Origin: Acinetobacter rudis | Lineage (GTDB): Bacteria > Pseudomonadota > Gammaproteobacteria > Pseudomonadales > Moraxellaceae | Assembly (NCBI RefSeq): GCF_000829675.1 | Contig: NZ_BBRX01000021.1 | Coordinates: 1-64,000 of the forward strand | Direction: 5' to 3' | Length of the DNA: 64,000 nt | Shown here: positions 54,329-63,950 of the stretch, piece after piece | How the letters are laid out: each line of letters starts with the position of its first letter | Numbering within the stretch: the first letter of the stretch is position 1 | Notes under the pieces: generated by a model | Told to the model about the DNA's origin: nothing | What the model saw: only the letters and a program-made list of their open reading frames with translations | Databases searched by the model: none | Translations under genes and position numbers: made by a program

Positions 54329-54955
54329 TTATCCAAGTGACATGCCACATAGAAATCGTTCGTCTTGTTTTGCGTTTAATATGGGCATGATGATTTCATG
54401 ATAAGTATTGCATGAGGCTTGAGGGCAAGTGTCTAATCCCTGTGCCTTGGCGATGAGCATAATATTTTGCATCAGCATAGCGACGGCCATTTTAGCCCCG
54501 TCTGTTAAATCTTGATGTGTTGTAAAAAACAGACCCACAGGCGCATCAAAAAATTTAAAATTTCTTAACTGCTGTAAATGCATTGCAGATCGATTACCTT
54601 TAGCTATATCTAAGATTTGATACATTTTGGCCCCATTTTCTCGACGTCTACTCAAATAGGGTTCGAACCATGTTGCTGGGTAATAAGAATAAGGCGCTTT
54701 AAAATCTGATTTAGACTTCAATCCAAGGTAGAGCTGATGTGCAGCTTCAATCACTTTATCGGTGATTTGTTGTTTAACCTGACCTTGTACCACATAAACT
54801 TTCCACGGCTGCGTATTTGTACCCGAAGGCGCTCTTGCGGCTTTATTAACCATATCTCTGATGAGTTTATCTGATATAGGCTTGGAAGAAAAAGCTCGAA
54901 CAGAGTGGCGTTCTAAGATGGTCTTTTCGACCTCATTATTCGCTATAATTTGCAT
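54329..54955 (-). CDS. Nitroreductase family protein, cut short by a stop codon
   Basis: A 208-residue flavin-dependent oxidoreductase: ERHSVRAFSSKPI and ARAPSGTNTQPWKVYVV are the FMN-binding signatures. The typical C-terminus would continue after CGMSLG, but a TAA interrupts it; in the same frame 25 more residues (ALKDQPINQFYTDREDAEQF...) run to a second stop at 54251-54253. These fit the usual family C-terminus, so one Tyr codon has probably become TAA. The shortened protein may lack part of the dimer/FMN contact. It lies 31 bases after a PPTase gene. Confidence 0.87.
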   Translation of the reverse strand: MQIIANNEVEKTILERHSVRAFSSKPISDKLIRDMVNKAARAPSGTNTQPWKVYVVQGQVKQQITDKVIEAAHQLYLGLKSKSDFKAPYSYYPATWFEPYLSRRRENGAKMYQILDIAKGNRSAMHLQQLRNFKFFDAPVGLFFTTHQDLTDGAKMAVAMLMQNIMLIAKAQGLDTCPQASCNTYHEIIMPILNAKQDERFLCGMSLG

Positions 54956-54986
54956 ATTATCCCTAAGCGATATTCAATATTTGGTT

Positions 54987-55718
54987 TTAGTTTAATGCCA
55001 GTGTTAACACGTGATTTTTATAATTTTTTGCAGAAACCATGATGTAGGAAGCAAAATGCTCATCGAGCACATTAAAATATAAGATCAATGATGCACCATT
55101 TTTTTTGGCAATTTTTAATTCAAATAAGTCAAAGCAAATACCACCATTTAGTAAGCTAGATAAAGATTTGTAGATACTTTCCTTGGCTGAAAATAGCACT
55201 GTTGCAGCAAGTTCTGGACTCAACCCTAAGTTAACAAGTAGTTTTAACTCTTCTAAAGCATAGACTCGATGTTGTAGCACACATAGATCTTTAGATGTAA
55301 TGATTGGCTCTATATCTACACCTAAGAAACTTTTCGAGTTTGATGGCATTACAGCGCACACGGCAATACGATGACTATGTGTTAGCGCTCCATTGGTATC
55401 TTTTGGAAAGACCGGTTCTTTATGTGGCCCTGTAGTGACTTGCTCTAAGCACTCTTTTTTCCGAAGTAGGCTTAAGGCCATTTTCGCTGCATAACGACCC
55501 GCTAGATATTCACTCTGTCTTTTTTTAGGCAGATTTTTTAAAAACAACGGCATCTCTATGGACATTTTGGCATAGAGATCGAGGTCGAAGTTTTGTTGGT
55601 TATACTCACAGCATATCAGATGCAAATGAGTAGCTGGATCATATAAAAGTTGATGTTTCTCTATGAAGTTGTTGGGAAGTGGTACGCGAAGAAAAGAGTT
55701 TATCAAATCATTTAGCAC
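54987..55718 (-). CDS. 4'-phosphopantetheinyl transferase, EntD/Sfp type
   Basis: A 243-residue enzyme that moves phosphopantetheine from CoA to carrier proteins. LGVDIEPI (metal-binding Asp/Glu) and FSAKESIYKSL (WxxKEAxxK-like) are the two signature motifs. The PPTase superfamily member here is of the siderophore/secondary-metabolite kind, not AcpS. It lies in the same minus-strand run as the 1449-aa fusion protein with a carrier domain, its most likely client. Confidence 0.92.
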   Translation of the reverse strand: MLNDLINSFLRVPLPNNFIEKHQLLYDPATHLHLICCEYNQQNFDLDLYAKMSIEMPLFLKNLPKKRQSEYLAGRYAAKMALSLLRKKECLEQVTTGPHKEPVFPKDTNGALTHSHRIAVCAVMPSNSKSFLGVDIEPIITSKDLCVLQHRVYALEELKLLVNLGLSPELAATVLFSAKESIYKSLSSLLNGGICFDLFELKIAKKNGASLILYFNVLDEHFASYIMVSAKNYKNHVLTLALN

Positions 55719-55789
55719 ATTATGACCTCAAAATCTGTATAGCGCTCAGCAAGAGCAAAAACGACTGCCCTTGCTAAGACGTTAAATCA

Positions 55790-56452
55790 TTATTTTTTAA
55801 GGTCGACCATTGCTTTAACTAGTTTACTAATTCCTTGGAAAACTTCACTTAACTGTGCATCGTCAGCCATATACGCTGGTGTAGTAACCAGTAGGTTTTC
55901 AGCATCTACAACACAATCTTTAACTTCACAGCATTGATGAGTTGAACCGGTTTTTTCTATTTCTGCTGCAGTAGCAGCATGTGTGCCAATCGTCAATTTT
56001 GGCTGAAGTTCACCAAAAGTGAGTGCAAGTAAAGATGGTGAAATACAGATAGCACCAATAGGTTTTTGGTTTGATTTGAATTCTTTTAAAATAGAAATAA
56101 CTTTAGGATCGATATCAGCACTAGCGCCATTGAATGCAAATGTTGAAAGATTTTTAGCTACACCAAAACCGCCAGGTATAACCAAACCATCAAACTGGCT
56201 CGGCTGAAGTTGCTCTAGCGCTGAAATTTTACCACGCGCAATTCTACTTGCTTCATGAAGTACATTACGACTTTCTATGTCATTTACTGCACCAGTTTTA
56301 TGATTTACAACATGAAATTGATTTCTATCAGGTGCAAATATAGCGTACTCAATGCCTGCTGTATCTAATGCCAAAAGTGTTAGAACAGACTCACGAATTT
56401 CTGCACCATCTAAATAACCACAGCCTGATAAAATAACGGCTACTTTGTTCAT
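55790..56452 (-). CDS. elbB: Glyoxalase/DJ-1-like protein ElbB
   Basis: A 220-residue DJ-1/PfpI superfamily protein. VILSGCGYLDGAEIRESV at the N-terminus, PGGFGVAKNLS and GAICISPSLLAL (with Cys in the nucleophile elbow) match ElbB, the isoprenoid-biosynthesis-associated protein with glyoxalase III-like activity. It lies in the minus-strand run but with 70-90 bp gaps on both sides. Link to the fusion gene is positional only. Confidence 0.92.
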   Translation of the reverse strand: MNKVAVILSGCGYLDGAEIRESVLTLLALDTAGIEYAIFAPDRNQFHVVNHKTGAVNDIESRNVLHEASRIARGKISALEQLQPSQFDGLVIPGGFGVAKNLSTFAFNGASADIDPKVISILKEFKSNQKPIGAICISPSLLALTFGELQPKLTIGTHAATAAEIEKTGSTHQCCEVKDCVVDAENLLVTTPAYMADDAQLSEVFQGISKLVKAMVDLKK

Positions 56453-56542
56453 GTTTTTTCCTTAGGTTGTAAATAATGTATCCTTAATAATCATATAGTT
56501 ATTAAGAAAAAATTTTGCACCCTAAATTGTCATTAATTATCC

Positions 56543-57349
56543 TTAATCGATCATTTTTGATCTACGGATCTCCCGTGGTGTCATTCCAAATAGAAGTTTG
56601 AATTGCTCTGTAAATCGTGATTGTGATTGATAACCACAAAGCTCTGCGATATTGCCAATATTAAACTGGGAAGTTTGTAATAAGTGTAGACCGTGGCTTA
56701 ATCGTGATCTATTTCGGATATCTTGAATATTATTGCCTTCATTTTTTAATTTTCGTCTTAACGTCGAAGCACTCATAAATAAGTTTGAGGCAATGTGGTC
56801 AACGGACCATTCAAAAGATAAATCACTCGAGATCATTGAATGTACTTTTTCACTGAGGCTGGGTGGACTATCAATATTGCAAACGTCTACATACCCAGAG
56901 TGATACAAAATTTCTAATATTTCTCTTTTTCGGTGTTTAATAACATTCGACGGCGCAACGGATGAAAATTCGATGTATTGTAATAGCGCCTTTTCAATCA
57001 CTGGACAGATTTCGCCTTTGATATATTCGATATGAGGTGCTGTATTTTGGGGAAGTTCAGAGAAATCCTCATGATCAAAATCAATCAATACTGCAAAATA
57101 TTCCTCTTGAGAAGGTATATTTCTCATATCGACTCTACTGCTATTTGAAAGGAAAACGAAAGTTCCAGAGTTACATTCTACTGCATTTGATTTTCCAAGC
57201 TGTTTCTTCCCATTAAGAATAAAGATTAATAAAGGTTTTAGCACTGGTACATTATTAATCATTTGCTCTTTGTGCGAAGAGTAAATTGAAAATGGTAAAT
57301 TTAATTGCTCGTTAATATTTTTCTTTGCTACCGCAATGATTTCGTTCAT
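56543..57349 (-). CDS. AraC family transcriptional regulator
   Basis: A 268-residue regulator with a cupin-like N-terminal sensing domain and two C-terminal HTH motifs (SVDHIASNLFMSASTLRRKL; FNIGNIAELCGYQSQSRFTEQFK followed by TPREIRR). The start at 57349 is preferred over 57427: a GGGGGGG site lies 4-10 bases before it. It directly follows the 1449-aa gene on the same strand (gap about 280 bp), so it may control the biosynthetic locus. Confidence 0.87.
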   Translation of the reverse strand: MNEIIAVAKKNINEQLNLPFSIYSSHKEQMINNVPVLKPLLIFILNGKKQLGKSNAVECNSGTFVFLSNSSRVDMRNIPSQEEYFAVLIDFDHEDFSELPQNTAPHIEYIKGEICPVIEKALLQYIEFSSVAPSNVIKHRKREILEILYHSGYVDVCNIDSPPSLSEKVHSMISSDLSFEWSVDHIASNLFMSASTLRRKLKNEGNNIQDIRNRSRLSHGLHLLQTSQFNIGNIAELCGYQSQSRFTEQFKLLFGMTPREIRRSKMID

Positions 57350-57626
57350 AATCCCCCCCGCTAAAGAGTATAGAGTATATGAATGTTTTATAGCATACTC
57401 GCCTTCTTTTTTAAATTTAATTAGCACTCTAGCAGGGATTATCCGTTGTCCTGATTGTTATTTTAATCCAATCGAATAAAAATTAACTTAACACTATTGA
57501 TTTAAATATTGTGCGGGATCAATTTTAATTATATTTGATACTCAAGACCCCTCACTATTTTAGCAAGGAGCCTTTTAAACTATGCTGACTTATTTTAAGC
57601 GCGAAACAGTTAAATAAAAACGTGCT

Positions 57627-60600
57627 TCACATACGATTACGCTGAAAATTATCTCCGATATTATACGCTTTATCAGGATCTACCTTCTGTATGTTTAGTA
57701 TAGTTTTATTAACTATTTCAATCACTTCGTTTAGATTTTTAGCGGATATAATATCCGAAATGGGTAGAGATACATGTCGAGTCTGGGTTGATAATCTTTT
57801 CTCAACTTCACTGATAAATCGAACAACCCCGAGTGAAGCTAATCCATTATCATTGAGACTCAGCTCTCTATCTACTTCAAGACCTGAAATTTTTGTTGCG
57901 ATATCGAGGACAATCTCAGCAGTATCAATAGCGACTACTTGTTTATCTTTAGGTTTTTTAAACAAGTTTAACAACATCGACATGAAGTTTCGTAATAAGT
58001 CATCAGCTGGTTGAATGAGTTTGGCAAAAATCACTACCAAACCGACAAGATAAAAATATTCATACCATTCTACCGGTACTGGTTCAGGACTAAACCAATA
58101 AAAACTTTTGCGATAATCCCACCAATTCCACCACTCACCATTTCTGGTTGCGGCATAGTACCACTGCCCGATCATTTGATGAAATAAGAAACATGCATAT
58201 GCCGTCGGTGCGAGAACTTTTGATAAAGGATCTACTCTTAAAATACGTGCTGTAATTCCCCGACCGGTACTTAATGCAAATATCCAAAGAAGTGTTAATG
58301 GTGCAAAAGAACGGCTATAAATTTCATCCCATATTCGATTGGTCACAGCAGGGTCTGCATAACTGTTGGCGGCTTCAGGCCTCATAAAGAATGCATCAGC
58401 GGATACTTGGCTGACATCAGGACCATAATAGAAGAAACCCTGTGAGATATGCGCAATACTGACACAAATAATGATCAGGGTAATCGTATCAGCCACATAC
58501 CCCCATAAATATGCACGCTTTTGTTCTGTTGGTTTTATTGCATCATATAAAAATGCAGCACACATCCCTAATAAAAAGTACACCATCCAGAACGGGGCAA
58601 ATAAATAAAAACCCAAAGCTAATGCGTTTTCATGACCCGCTAAAGTCACTTGCTCAGCGGATGGGATTGTACGTAGACCAGTCATCGCATCGAATAAGCC
58701 ATAACCGACAAAGTCTGCTGCGAATCCGTACCAAAAGCCCATTAAAATGGCGGCATTTAAGCCTAAACATAAAGCTGTGTATATTAATATTCGTTTAACG
58801 TTGCCTCTACTCTTATACAAGGCATTGTAAATCATCGGAAATACAATAATGCACTGAAAGTACATTGAGATGAACCACAAATAGAATCCAATGAACCAAC
58901 TCGCTCCCCACAGAGGTGTTGCTTGTAAACCTGTAGCGTGTATCCCCAAAGAGAAGAGGACATTTGCGAACCATGAACCTTCGATCCATGGCGTTCCTTG
59001 ACAATAAGACGAAGCGCTATGCGATAAAGGTCCCCAACTAAAATCGGGTATGAATGTTGATGGTTGACAACTAATAAATAAATTGCCCATCGCAAAAAGG
59101 ATTGCTAAGGCATATAGCGGATACATCACCGTTATTCGTGCTTTAATAAAAGCAAACTTTTTTTGAATCAATGTTGGCATTAAGATTGCCAATGAAAAGC
59201 CTGCCAAGATAAAAAAGCTATTCACATGCCATTGGAACTGACGTAAGTTATTGAAAGCTTCCCATGAATTGTTTGATCCAAAGTGCATAAACATGACATA
59301 ACAAGCAAGAATAAATCTAAAGCCTGCGATCGTATCCCAATCAACCTTAGGTTTATCTAATGATAGCGTTTTATTATTTTTGTTTTTAACAGGATCTTTT
59401 GAAGAAATTTCTGTATTTTCAACCGATGTTATCGTGGATATCCCCAGAAATTCAGCCATTGAATTTCGTTTATATTTCTTACTGTTCGTCATGGGAATAT
59501 CATGTCTATCTACGATTCGCCAAATCGTAGGTAGTTTATGTATTGAAACCCCACCCTTAATTAAAAATGTACGTAATTCGCTGCTATTTCCATTGAGAAT
59601 GTCCGCTCTAAGCTGAGAGTCGTTTGAGACAATGGCACAGCCAACTTCTTCACCATAAGTTTCAGAGGGAACAGAGAAACAAATCGCAACATCTATACTT
59701 GGATGGCTGGTTAAGCGATCTTCAATTTCAGCTGGTGCTATTTGCTCTCCGCCTTTTTTTATTAATTCTTTTAATCGGCCTTCAAGCGTTAAATGTCCAA
59801 ATGCATCAATTGTTCCCAAATCCCCAGTTAAAAACCATGTTCGTATTTCACTCGAATTTGGCATTTGCATTAAAAATCTAGAATTACTATTGGCATCGGG
59901 ATTATCTTTATAACCTGCAAAAACAGTCTCGCCGGAAATTGCAACTTCTCCAGCAACGCCATAGGGCTGTGGCTTAAATGTTATTGGGTCAACAATCGTT
60001 AAAGATGCAACTAAAGGTACGCCAACCGAACTTGCTTTAATCTCCCAACTGATATCCGTTTGAGCCGGTTGGGATATTGGCATTAATTCGGACATACTAT
60101 AGGTGGGTAAAACTGGACAGTCATAAGTTTTTATGAGCTCAATACGATCTTCTTCTTTTATCGCTGCTGCGCCAGATCGTATTAACCTTATATTATGACC
60201 AGACCAAACACCTTCTGGATCTAAATACTTTTCATGATGAGTTTGAAGATAATGTAAAGTTGCAACTTGAATGGTCGGTACGACTGAATACCATGTTGGT
60301 TTAGGATGAGAATGTATTAGCGCTTCAACCATGAGCTGTGGATTGTATAATCCATCACAAGTCATCGCGGCACCCACCGATAAACTCGCTAAAAGTGAAG
60401 CAGATATACCCCCCATATGATCTAAGGGCATGATGCTATAGGTGATATCAAACTCATTAATACCAATACTGTCTGCTAAGATTGCACTATTAATGACTAA
60501 ATCTTTTTGTTTAAGTGGCACAACTTTTGGAGTTGATGTTGTGCCTGAAGTTCGTAGTAATAGACAGTCATCGTCTGCTTGAGTGATCAATTCAGGGGAA

Positions 60601-61976
60601 TCTAAAAAATTTTCAAAAGATTCTTTAAACTTAAATAAACCAGGCAATGATGGAGAAATGGCTGAAACGTTATGTATATAACAGTTATGGCTTTCACAAT
60701 ACGCTTTACAAGCATCAATAACCCCTTTGGCATTGACTGCTTCAAACAAAATAATATGATCTACTTTGAGTTGTTTTAACGCAATCAGTGCTTCTGTTTT
60801 AGTCATTGATGCTGAAAGTGGAACTGCGCATGCTTGAGTTGTTACTGTTAGAAAAGAAACGGCGCCTTCAGCAGTTCCTCCTTGAGGTGCTAAATATGCA
60901 ACAACTTGCCCTTTTTCAACTCCAACTCTCCTGAGATCACCTTCACCACCAGGGCTTATAAAACTAAGCACTTCTCCATAGGTTGTATATATTCCTTTAG
61001 AACATCGCGCATTTCTAAATAATGCCGATGAAGATGGGCGTTTTTTTAGCAACTCTATAATTGTCTTCGGTTGCCCTGCTGTGTCAATACTTACATCGAC
61101 CACTTGAACCATCGGATCGACTATACGTGTACTTAGGCGACTCGAAAATCTTTTGCTATAGACTGGATTGTCTATTTCAGGGCGAGATTCAAGTAGTATA
61201 TGCTTTAAATCGGATTTTACTTTTTCAGGGATAATGTTATTTATTTCATGAGCACCATCTAAATAATAAAGCGTTGGATTTGGACTGTTGTCATCAAGAA
61301 CAAAAGATTCAGACCAAGGTTTTAGTGGGTCATTCCTACCAATCAAATATATGGATTGATTGAGTTTTGAATGTTCAACATTTACCGATAAACCTGCATA
61401 TCTTCGAAGATCTTTAATTGATTCAGAAGTACCAACACAAGCATAAATTATGCTTTTAAACGGTATGCTAAATTCAACCTGTGAGTTAACTAAAATGCCC
61501 TTATACTCTTTATATGCATTAAAGAGTAATGGATCATTGGCTAGGCTGTTAACTAAATTTGCAATATACCCGCCTTGACTAAATCCATAGATGAGATCAA
61601 AAGGGCCAAATCTATCTATTGCATCTAATACATGTTCAATAGCGATACAAATTTTATTTAATAACTCAGAACGTGCTAAATTCTTCCATTCTTCCTTAGG
61701 CGGTAGCCATGAATACCAAGGCCCTTCAATTAACCCAATCATTTCTAATAAGCTGTGATCAGGAGAGGTGACTTGAATTGTTCCATCGAGATAAACTACA
61801 TCAAAATCTTTTTCGTCAAGCCCCAGGTTATTCAATTGTAATTTCGTAATTGTTTGATTACTACTCATTCCGTGAAGGGCTAAAATTTTTCCCTTCGTTT
61901 TATGGGTTAGATGCCCTTTAGCAATCATGCTACTTTCCTTACACGTATTTCCATCTAGAGGAAAAATGTATTGCAA
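57627..61976 (-). CDS. Hydrolase - adenylation - acyltransferase-3 - carrier fusion, 1449 aa
   Basis: A four-part protein. Residues about 25-265 are an FSH1-type alpha/beta hydrolase (LHGMSSNQT, GFSQGG near 130). About 300-860 is an acyl-adenylating enzyme: LLRTSGTTSTPKVVPL (about 476), TGDLG (about 717), GRLKELIKKGGEQIAPAEIE and a late NSKKYKRN lysine. About 875-1330 is a membrane acyltransferase-3 domain with ten or more helices. About 1345-1430 is a carrier domain with NGLASLG, Ser near 1381 as the phosphopantetheine site. It may load an acyl or amino acid on its carrier, transfer it to an acceptor at the membrane and edit or release it. Product unknown. Confidence 0.88.
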   Translation of the reverse strand: MQYIFPLDGNTCKESSMIAKGHLTHKTKGKILALHGMSSNQTITKLQLNNLGLDEKDFDVVYLDGTIQVTSPDHSLLEMIGLIEGPWYSWLPPKEEWKNLARSELLNKICIAIEHVLDAIDRFGPFDLIYGFSQGGYIANLVNSLANDPLLFNAYKEYKGILVNSQVEFSIPFKSIIYACVGTSESIKDLRRYAGLSVNVEHSKLNQSIYLIGRNDPLKPWSESFVLDDNSPNPTLYYLDGAHEINNIIPEKVKSDLKHILLESRPEIDNPVYSKRFSSRLSTRIVDPMVQVVDVSIDTAGQPKTIIELLKKRPSSSALFRNARCSKGIYTTYGEVLSFISPGGEGDLRRVGVEKGQVVAYLAPQGGTAEGAVSFLTVTTQACAVPLSASMTKTEALIALKQLKVDHIILFEAVNAKGVIDACKAYCESHNCYIHNVSAISPSLPGLFKFKESFENFLDSPELITQADDDCLLLRTSGTTSTPKVVPLKQKDLVINSAILADSIGINEFDITYSIMPLDHMGGISASLLASLSVGAAMTCDGLYNPQLMVEALIHSHPKPTWYSVVPTIQVATLHYLQTHHEKYLDPEGVWSGHNIRLIRSGAAAIKEEDRIELIKTYDCPVLPTYSMSELMPISQPAQTDISWEIKASSVGVPLVASLTIVDPITFKPQPYGVAGEVAISGETVFAGYKDNPDANSNSRFLMQMPNSSEIRTWFLTGDLGTIDAFGHLTLEGRLKELIKKGGEQIAPAEIEDRLTSHPSIDVAICFSVPSETYGEEVGCAIVSNDSQLRADILNGNSSELRTFLIKGGVSIHKLPTIWRIVDRHDIPMTNSKKYKRNSMAEFLGISTITSVENTEISSKDPVKNKNNKTLSLDKPKVDWDTIAGFRFILACYVMFMHFGSNNSWEAFNNLRQFQWHVNSFFILAGFSLAILMPTLIQKKFAFIKARITVMYPLYALAILFAMGNLFISCQPSTFIPDFSWGPLSHSASSYCQGTPWIEGSWFANVLFSLGIHATGLQATPLWGASWFIGFYLWFISMYFQCIIVFPMIYNALYKSRGNVKRILIYTALCLGLNAAILMGFWYGFAADFVGYGLFDAMTGLRTIPSAEQVTLAGHENALALGFYLFAPFWMVYFLLGMCAAFLYDAIKPTEQKRAYLWGYVADTITLIIICVSIAHISQGFFYYGPDVSQVSADAFFMRPEAANSYADPAVTNRIWDEIYSRSFAPLTLLWIFALSTGRGITARILRVDPLSKVLAPTAYACFLFHQMIGQWYYAATRNGEWWNWWDYRKSFYWFSPEPVPVEWYEYFYLVGLVVIFAKLIQPADDLLRNFMSMLLNLFKKPKDKQVVAIDTAEIVLDIATKISGLEVDRELSLNDNGLASLGVVRFISEVEKRLSTQTRHVSLPISDIISAKNLNEVIEIVNKTILNIQKVDPDKAYNIGDNFQRNRM

Positions 61977-62033
61977 ATATACGCTTTAACCCCAGCATGG
62001 GATTAAAATGAATGAGGAAGTGAATTAACCATT

Positions 62034-62576
62034 CTATCTTTTGTAAAGCGCTTCAATTGTGCTTGATGCTAAGCTATGTGCTTTAACCATATAACCCGTC
62101 AACGCACCAGAGGCATTAGCTGGTAGCTCTAGTTTTTTTGAAAGCGCATATATTGTAAATTGATAACGGTGTATACCATGGCCCACTGGTGGGCAAGCTC
62201 CGCCAAAACCAGTATCTCCAAAATCATTGACGATATTAATTATACCTTTGTCGTTGAGTTTGCCGTTTCCAGAAGCTAGAGAGGTAATCTCTACAGGGAT
62301 ATTGACGACTTGCCAGTGCCACCAACCACTGCCAGACGGTGCATCGGGATCGTAGGCCATAATTGCATAAGCTTTGGTATTATGAGGAGCCCCTGTCCAC
62401 GATAATTGAGGTGATTTATTTTCACCAGTACAACCAAAGCCATTGAATTCAAGTTTCTTATCCATTATTTCGCCATTGGTTAAATCTGTACTCTTTAATT
62501 TAAAATCGTTGGCGTATGAAATTCCTGAAGAACTACTTATAAATATGAGTAAAACACTCAGAATATACTTGTTCAT
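62034..62576 (-). CDS. YbhB/YbcL (PEBP) family protein, secreted
   Basis: A 180-residue phosphatidylethanolamine-binding-like protein. It has a signal peptide (LSVLLIFISSSSGISYA) and the PEBP motifs NKSPQLSWTGAP, YDPDAPSGSGWWHW and GHGIHRYQFTIYAL. The role in bacteria is unclear. The start at 62576 was chosen because it opens the signal peptide. It precedes the 1449-aa gene by 57 bp on the same strand, so it may be in one transcript with it. Confidence 0.92.
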   Translation of the reverse strand: MNKYILSVLLIFISSSSGISYANDFKLKSTDLTNGEIMDKKLEFNGFGCTGENKSPQLSWTGAPHNTKAYAIMAYDPDAPSGSGWWHWQVVNIPVEITSLASGNGKLNDKGIINIVNDFGDTGFGGACPPVGHGIHRYQFTIYALSKKLELPANASGALTGYMVKAHSLASSTIEALYKR

Positions 62577-62879
62577 TAATATCACCGTTTTAAAAAAGCG
62601 TATGTTAAAGATTTTGACAAGTGTTTTTTCTCTGTAATTAGTCAATTTTTAGCCTAAATAAATCACATACAAATAATATGTTAAATAAAAACATCAATAA
62701 GGAAATAGTTGGATTTTTAATGTGATGAAAATAGACCTAATGGTCACTAAAATAGATTGTAAATTTTAAATATTCGGGTTTTTAATCCGATTTGAATGCT
62801 TGGTTTTCTCAGGGTGTTTTAAAAAATAAGTGACAGTAAGCTGATTTTATTTTTTAAAATATTTAAGAGGATACATCTC

Positions 62880-63950
62880 TCAATTTTTATTTTCTATTTT
62901 AGGGTCTATAAATTTAATATATATTTTATATGAGAAATTAACAATTTTTTCACCAAAAAATAATAGTATAAGAAACCTTATCAGTTGAAAACTAATGACT
63001 ATAGGCAAAACAGCTGAAGTTCCTGAAGAAATTATTGCGATTGAGTCAATTCCACCTGGGCTTGTAGCGAGATATGCTGTTAATGGATCGATGTTGAAAA
63101 AGTATATCAATAAAAAACTTAAAAAATAACATAATAAAATCAATACAGTAATTAAGAAAAACACTCTCATAAAAGACTTTCTTGCTGCAATTAAAATTTT
63201 TGTTGTTAGATTAAATCCAATGTTCCAGCCTAAGATTATAAAACCAAAGGCTAATATTAAATTAGGGACTTTAATTGGTGGTGCTATCGTGTTCAAGATA
63301 AAAGCATATAAAATTGATAATAAAAAAATATTCAAATTCTTCTTTAAAAAATTTAATGTTAAAAAAATAAAAAAGATAATTGCTATGAAAAATAAAATGA
63401 CTTCAATCCCATAGTGACTATTTTGATCCAAATTTTCTTGTAATTTAGCATGATCATGCAAAATTATTACTGTGGAGGCCAATAGAGAAACAAAAATCAC
63501 TCGTGTATATTGAATAAATGCGACAAGACCAGGAACAGCATCTTTTTGCTCTGACAGAATAATCATTACAGGAGCAGCTCCTGGAAGCATTCCCCATAGC
63601 CCTGTTGTTCCTGGAAGAAACTTAGACTTGACGGCCAGTAAACCAACGATCAAGCTTAAAATTATTAATAATGTAGATATAAAAATTAAAAAATAGAATG
63701 GAATATTGCTGGAAATAATATCATCTAAATTTATAGACAAACCAATAAAGCAACCAATAATAATTTGAGATAAAAGATAAACATAATTGTTTAATCGTAG
63801 TTCTTTTATTTTTCTAGCATAAATAATACTCACTAAAATTGAAATAATTATAGATGAGGGTGTGAAAAATGAAAATGGATAATAAATTATGATCGTCAGT
63901 AAAGATAGTATCATCCAATGAACACTATTATTGACATTTAACCTATTCAT
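62880..63950 (-). CDS. AbrB-family membrane transporter
   Basis: A 356-residue membrane protein with about ten helices in two homologous halves. Each half ends in a similar loop: TTGLWGMLPGAAPVMIILSEQ and YLATSPGGIDSIAIISSG, the hallmark of the AbrB/ammonia-monooxygenase family (not the AbrB DNA-binding protein). Substrate unknown. Upstream on the minus strand lies GAGGAGG, but about 17 bases from the ATG. The 230-bp gap to the PEBP gene shows nothing recognisable. Confidence 0.87.
   Translation of the reverse strand: MNRLNVNNSVHWMILSLLTIIIYYPFSFFTPSSIIISILVSIIYARKIKELRLNNYVYLLSQIIIGCFIGLSINLDDIISSNIPFYFLIFISTLLIILSLIVGLLAVKSKFLPGTTGLWGMLPGAAPVMIILSEQKDAVPGLVAFIQYTRVIFVSLLASTVIILHDHAKLQENLDQNSHYGIEVILFFIAIIFFIFLTLNFLKKNLNIFLLSILYAFILNTIAPPIKVPNLILAFGFIILGWNIGFNLTTKILIAARKSFMRVFFLITVLILLCYFLSFLLIYFFNIDPLTAYLATSPGGIDSIAIISSGTSAVLPIVISFQLIRFLILLFFGEKIVNFSYKIYIKFIDPKIENKN

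Noticed and set aside
62657..62684. TATGTTAAAT resembling a XerD half-site
   Set aside because: The matching XerC half and spacer are absent; in AT-rich DNA a ten-base match is not enough for a second dif.
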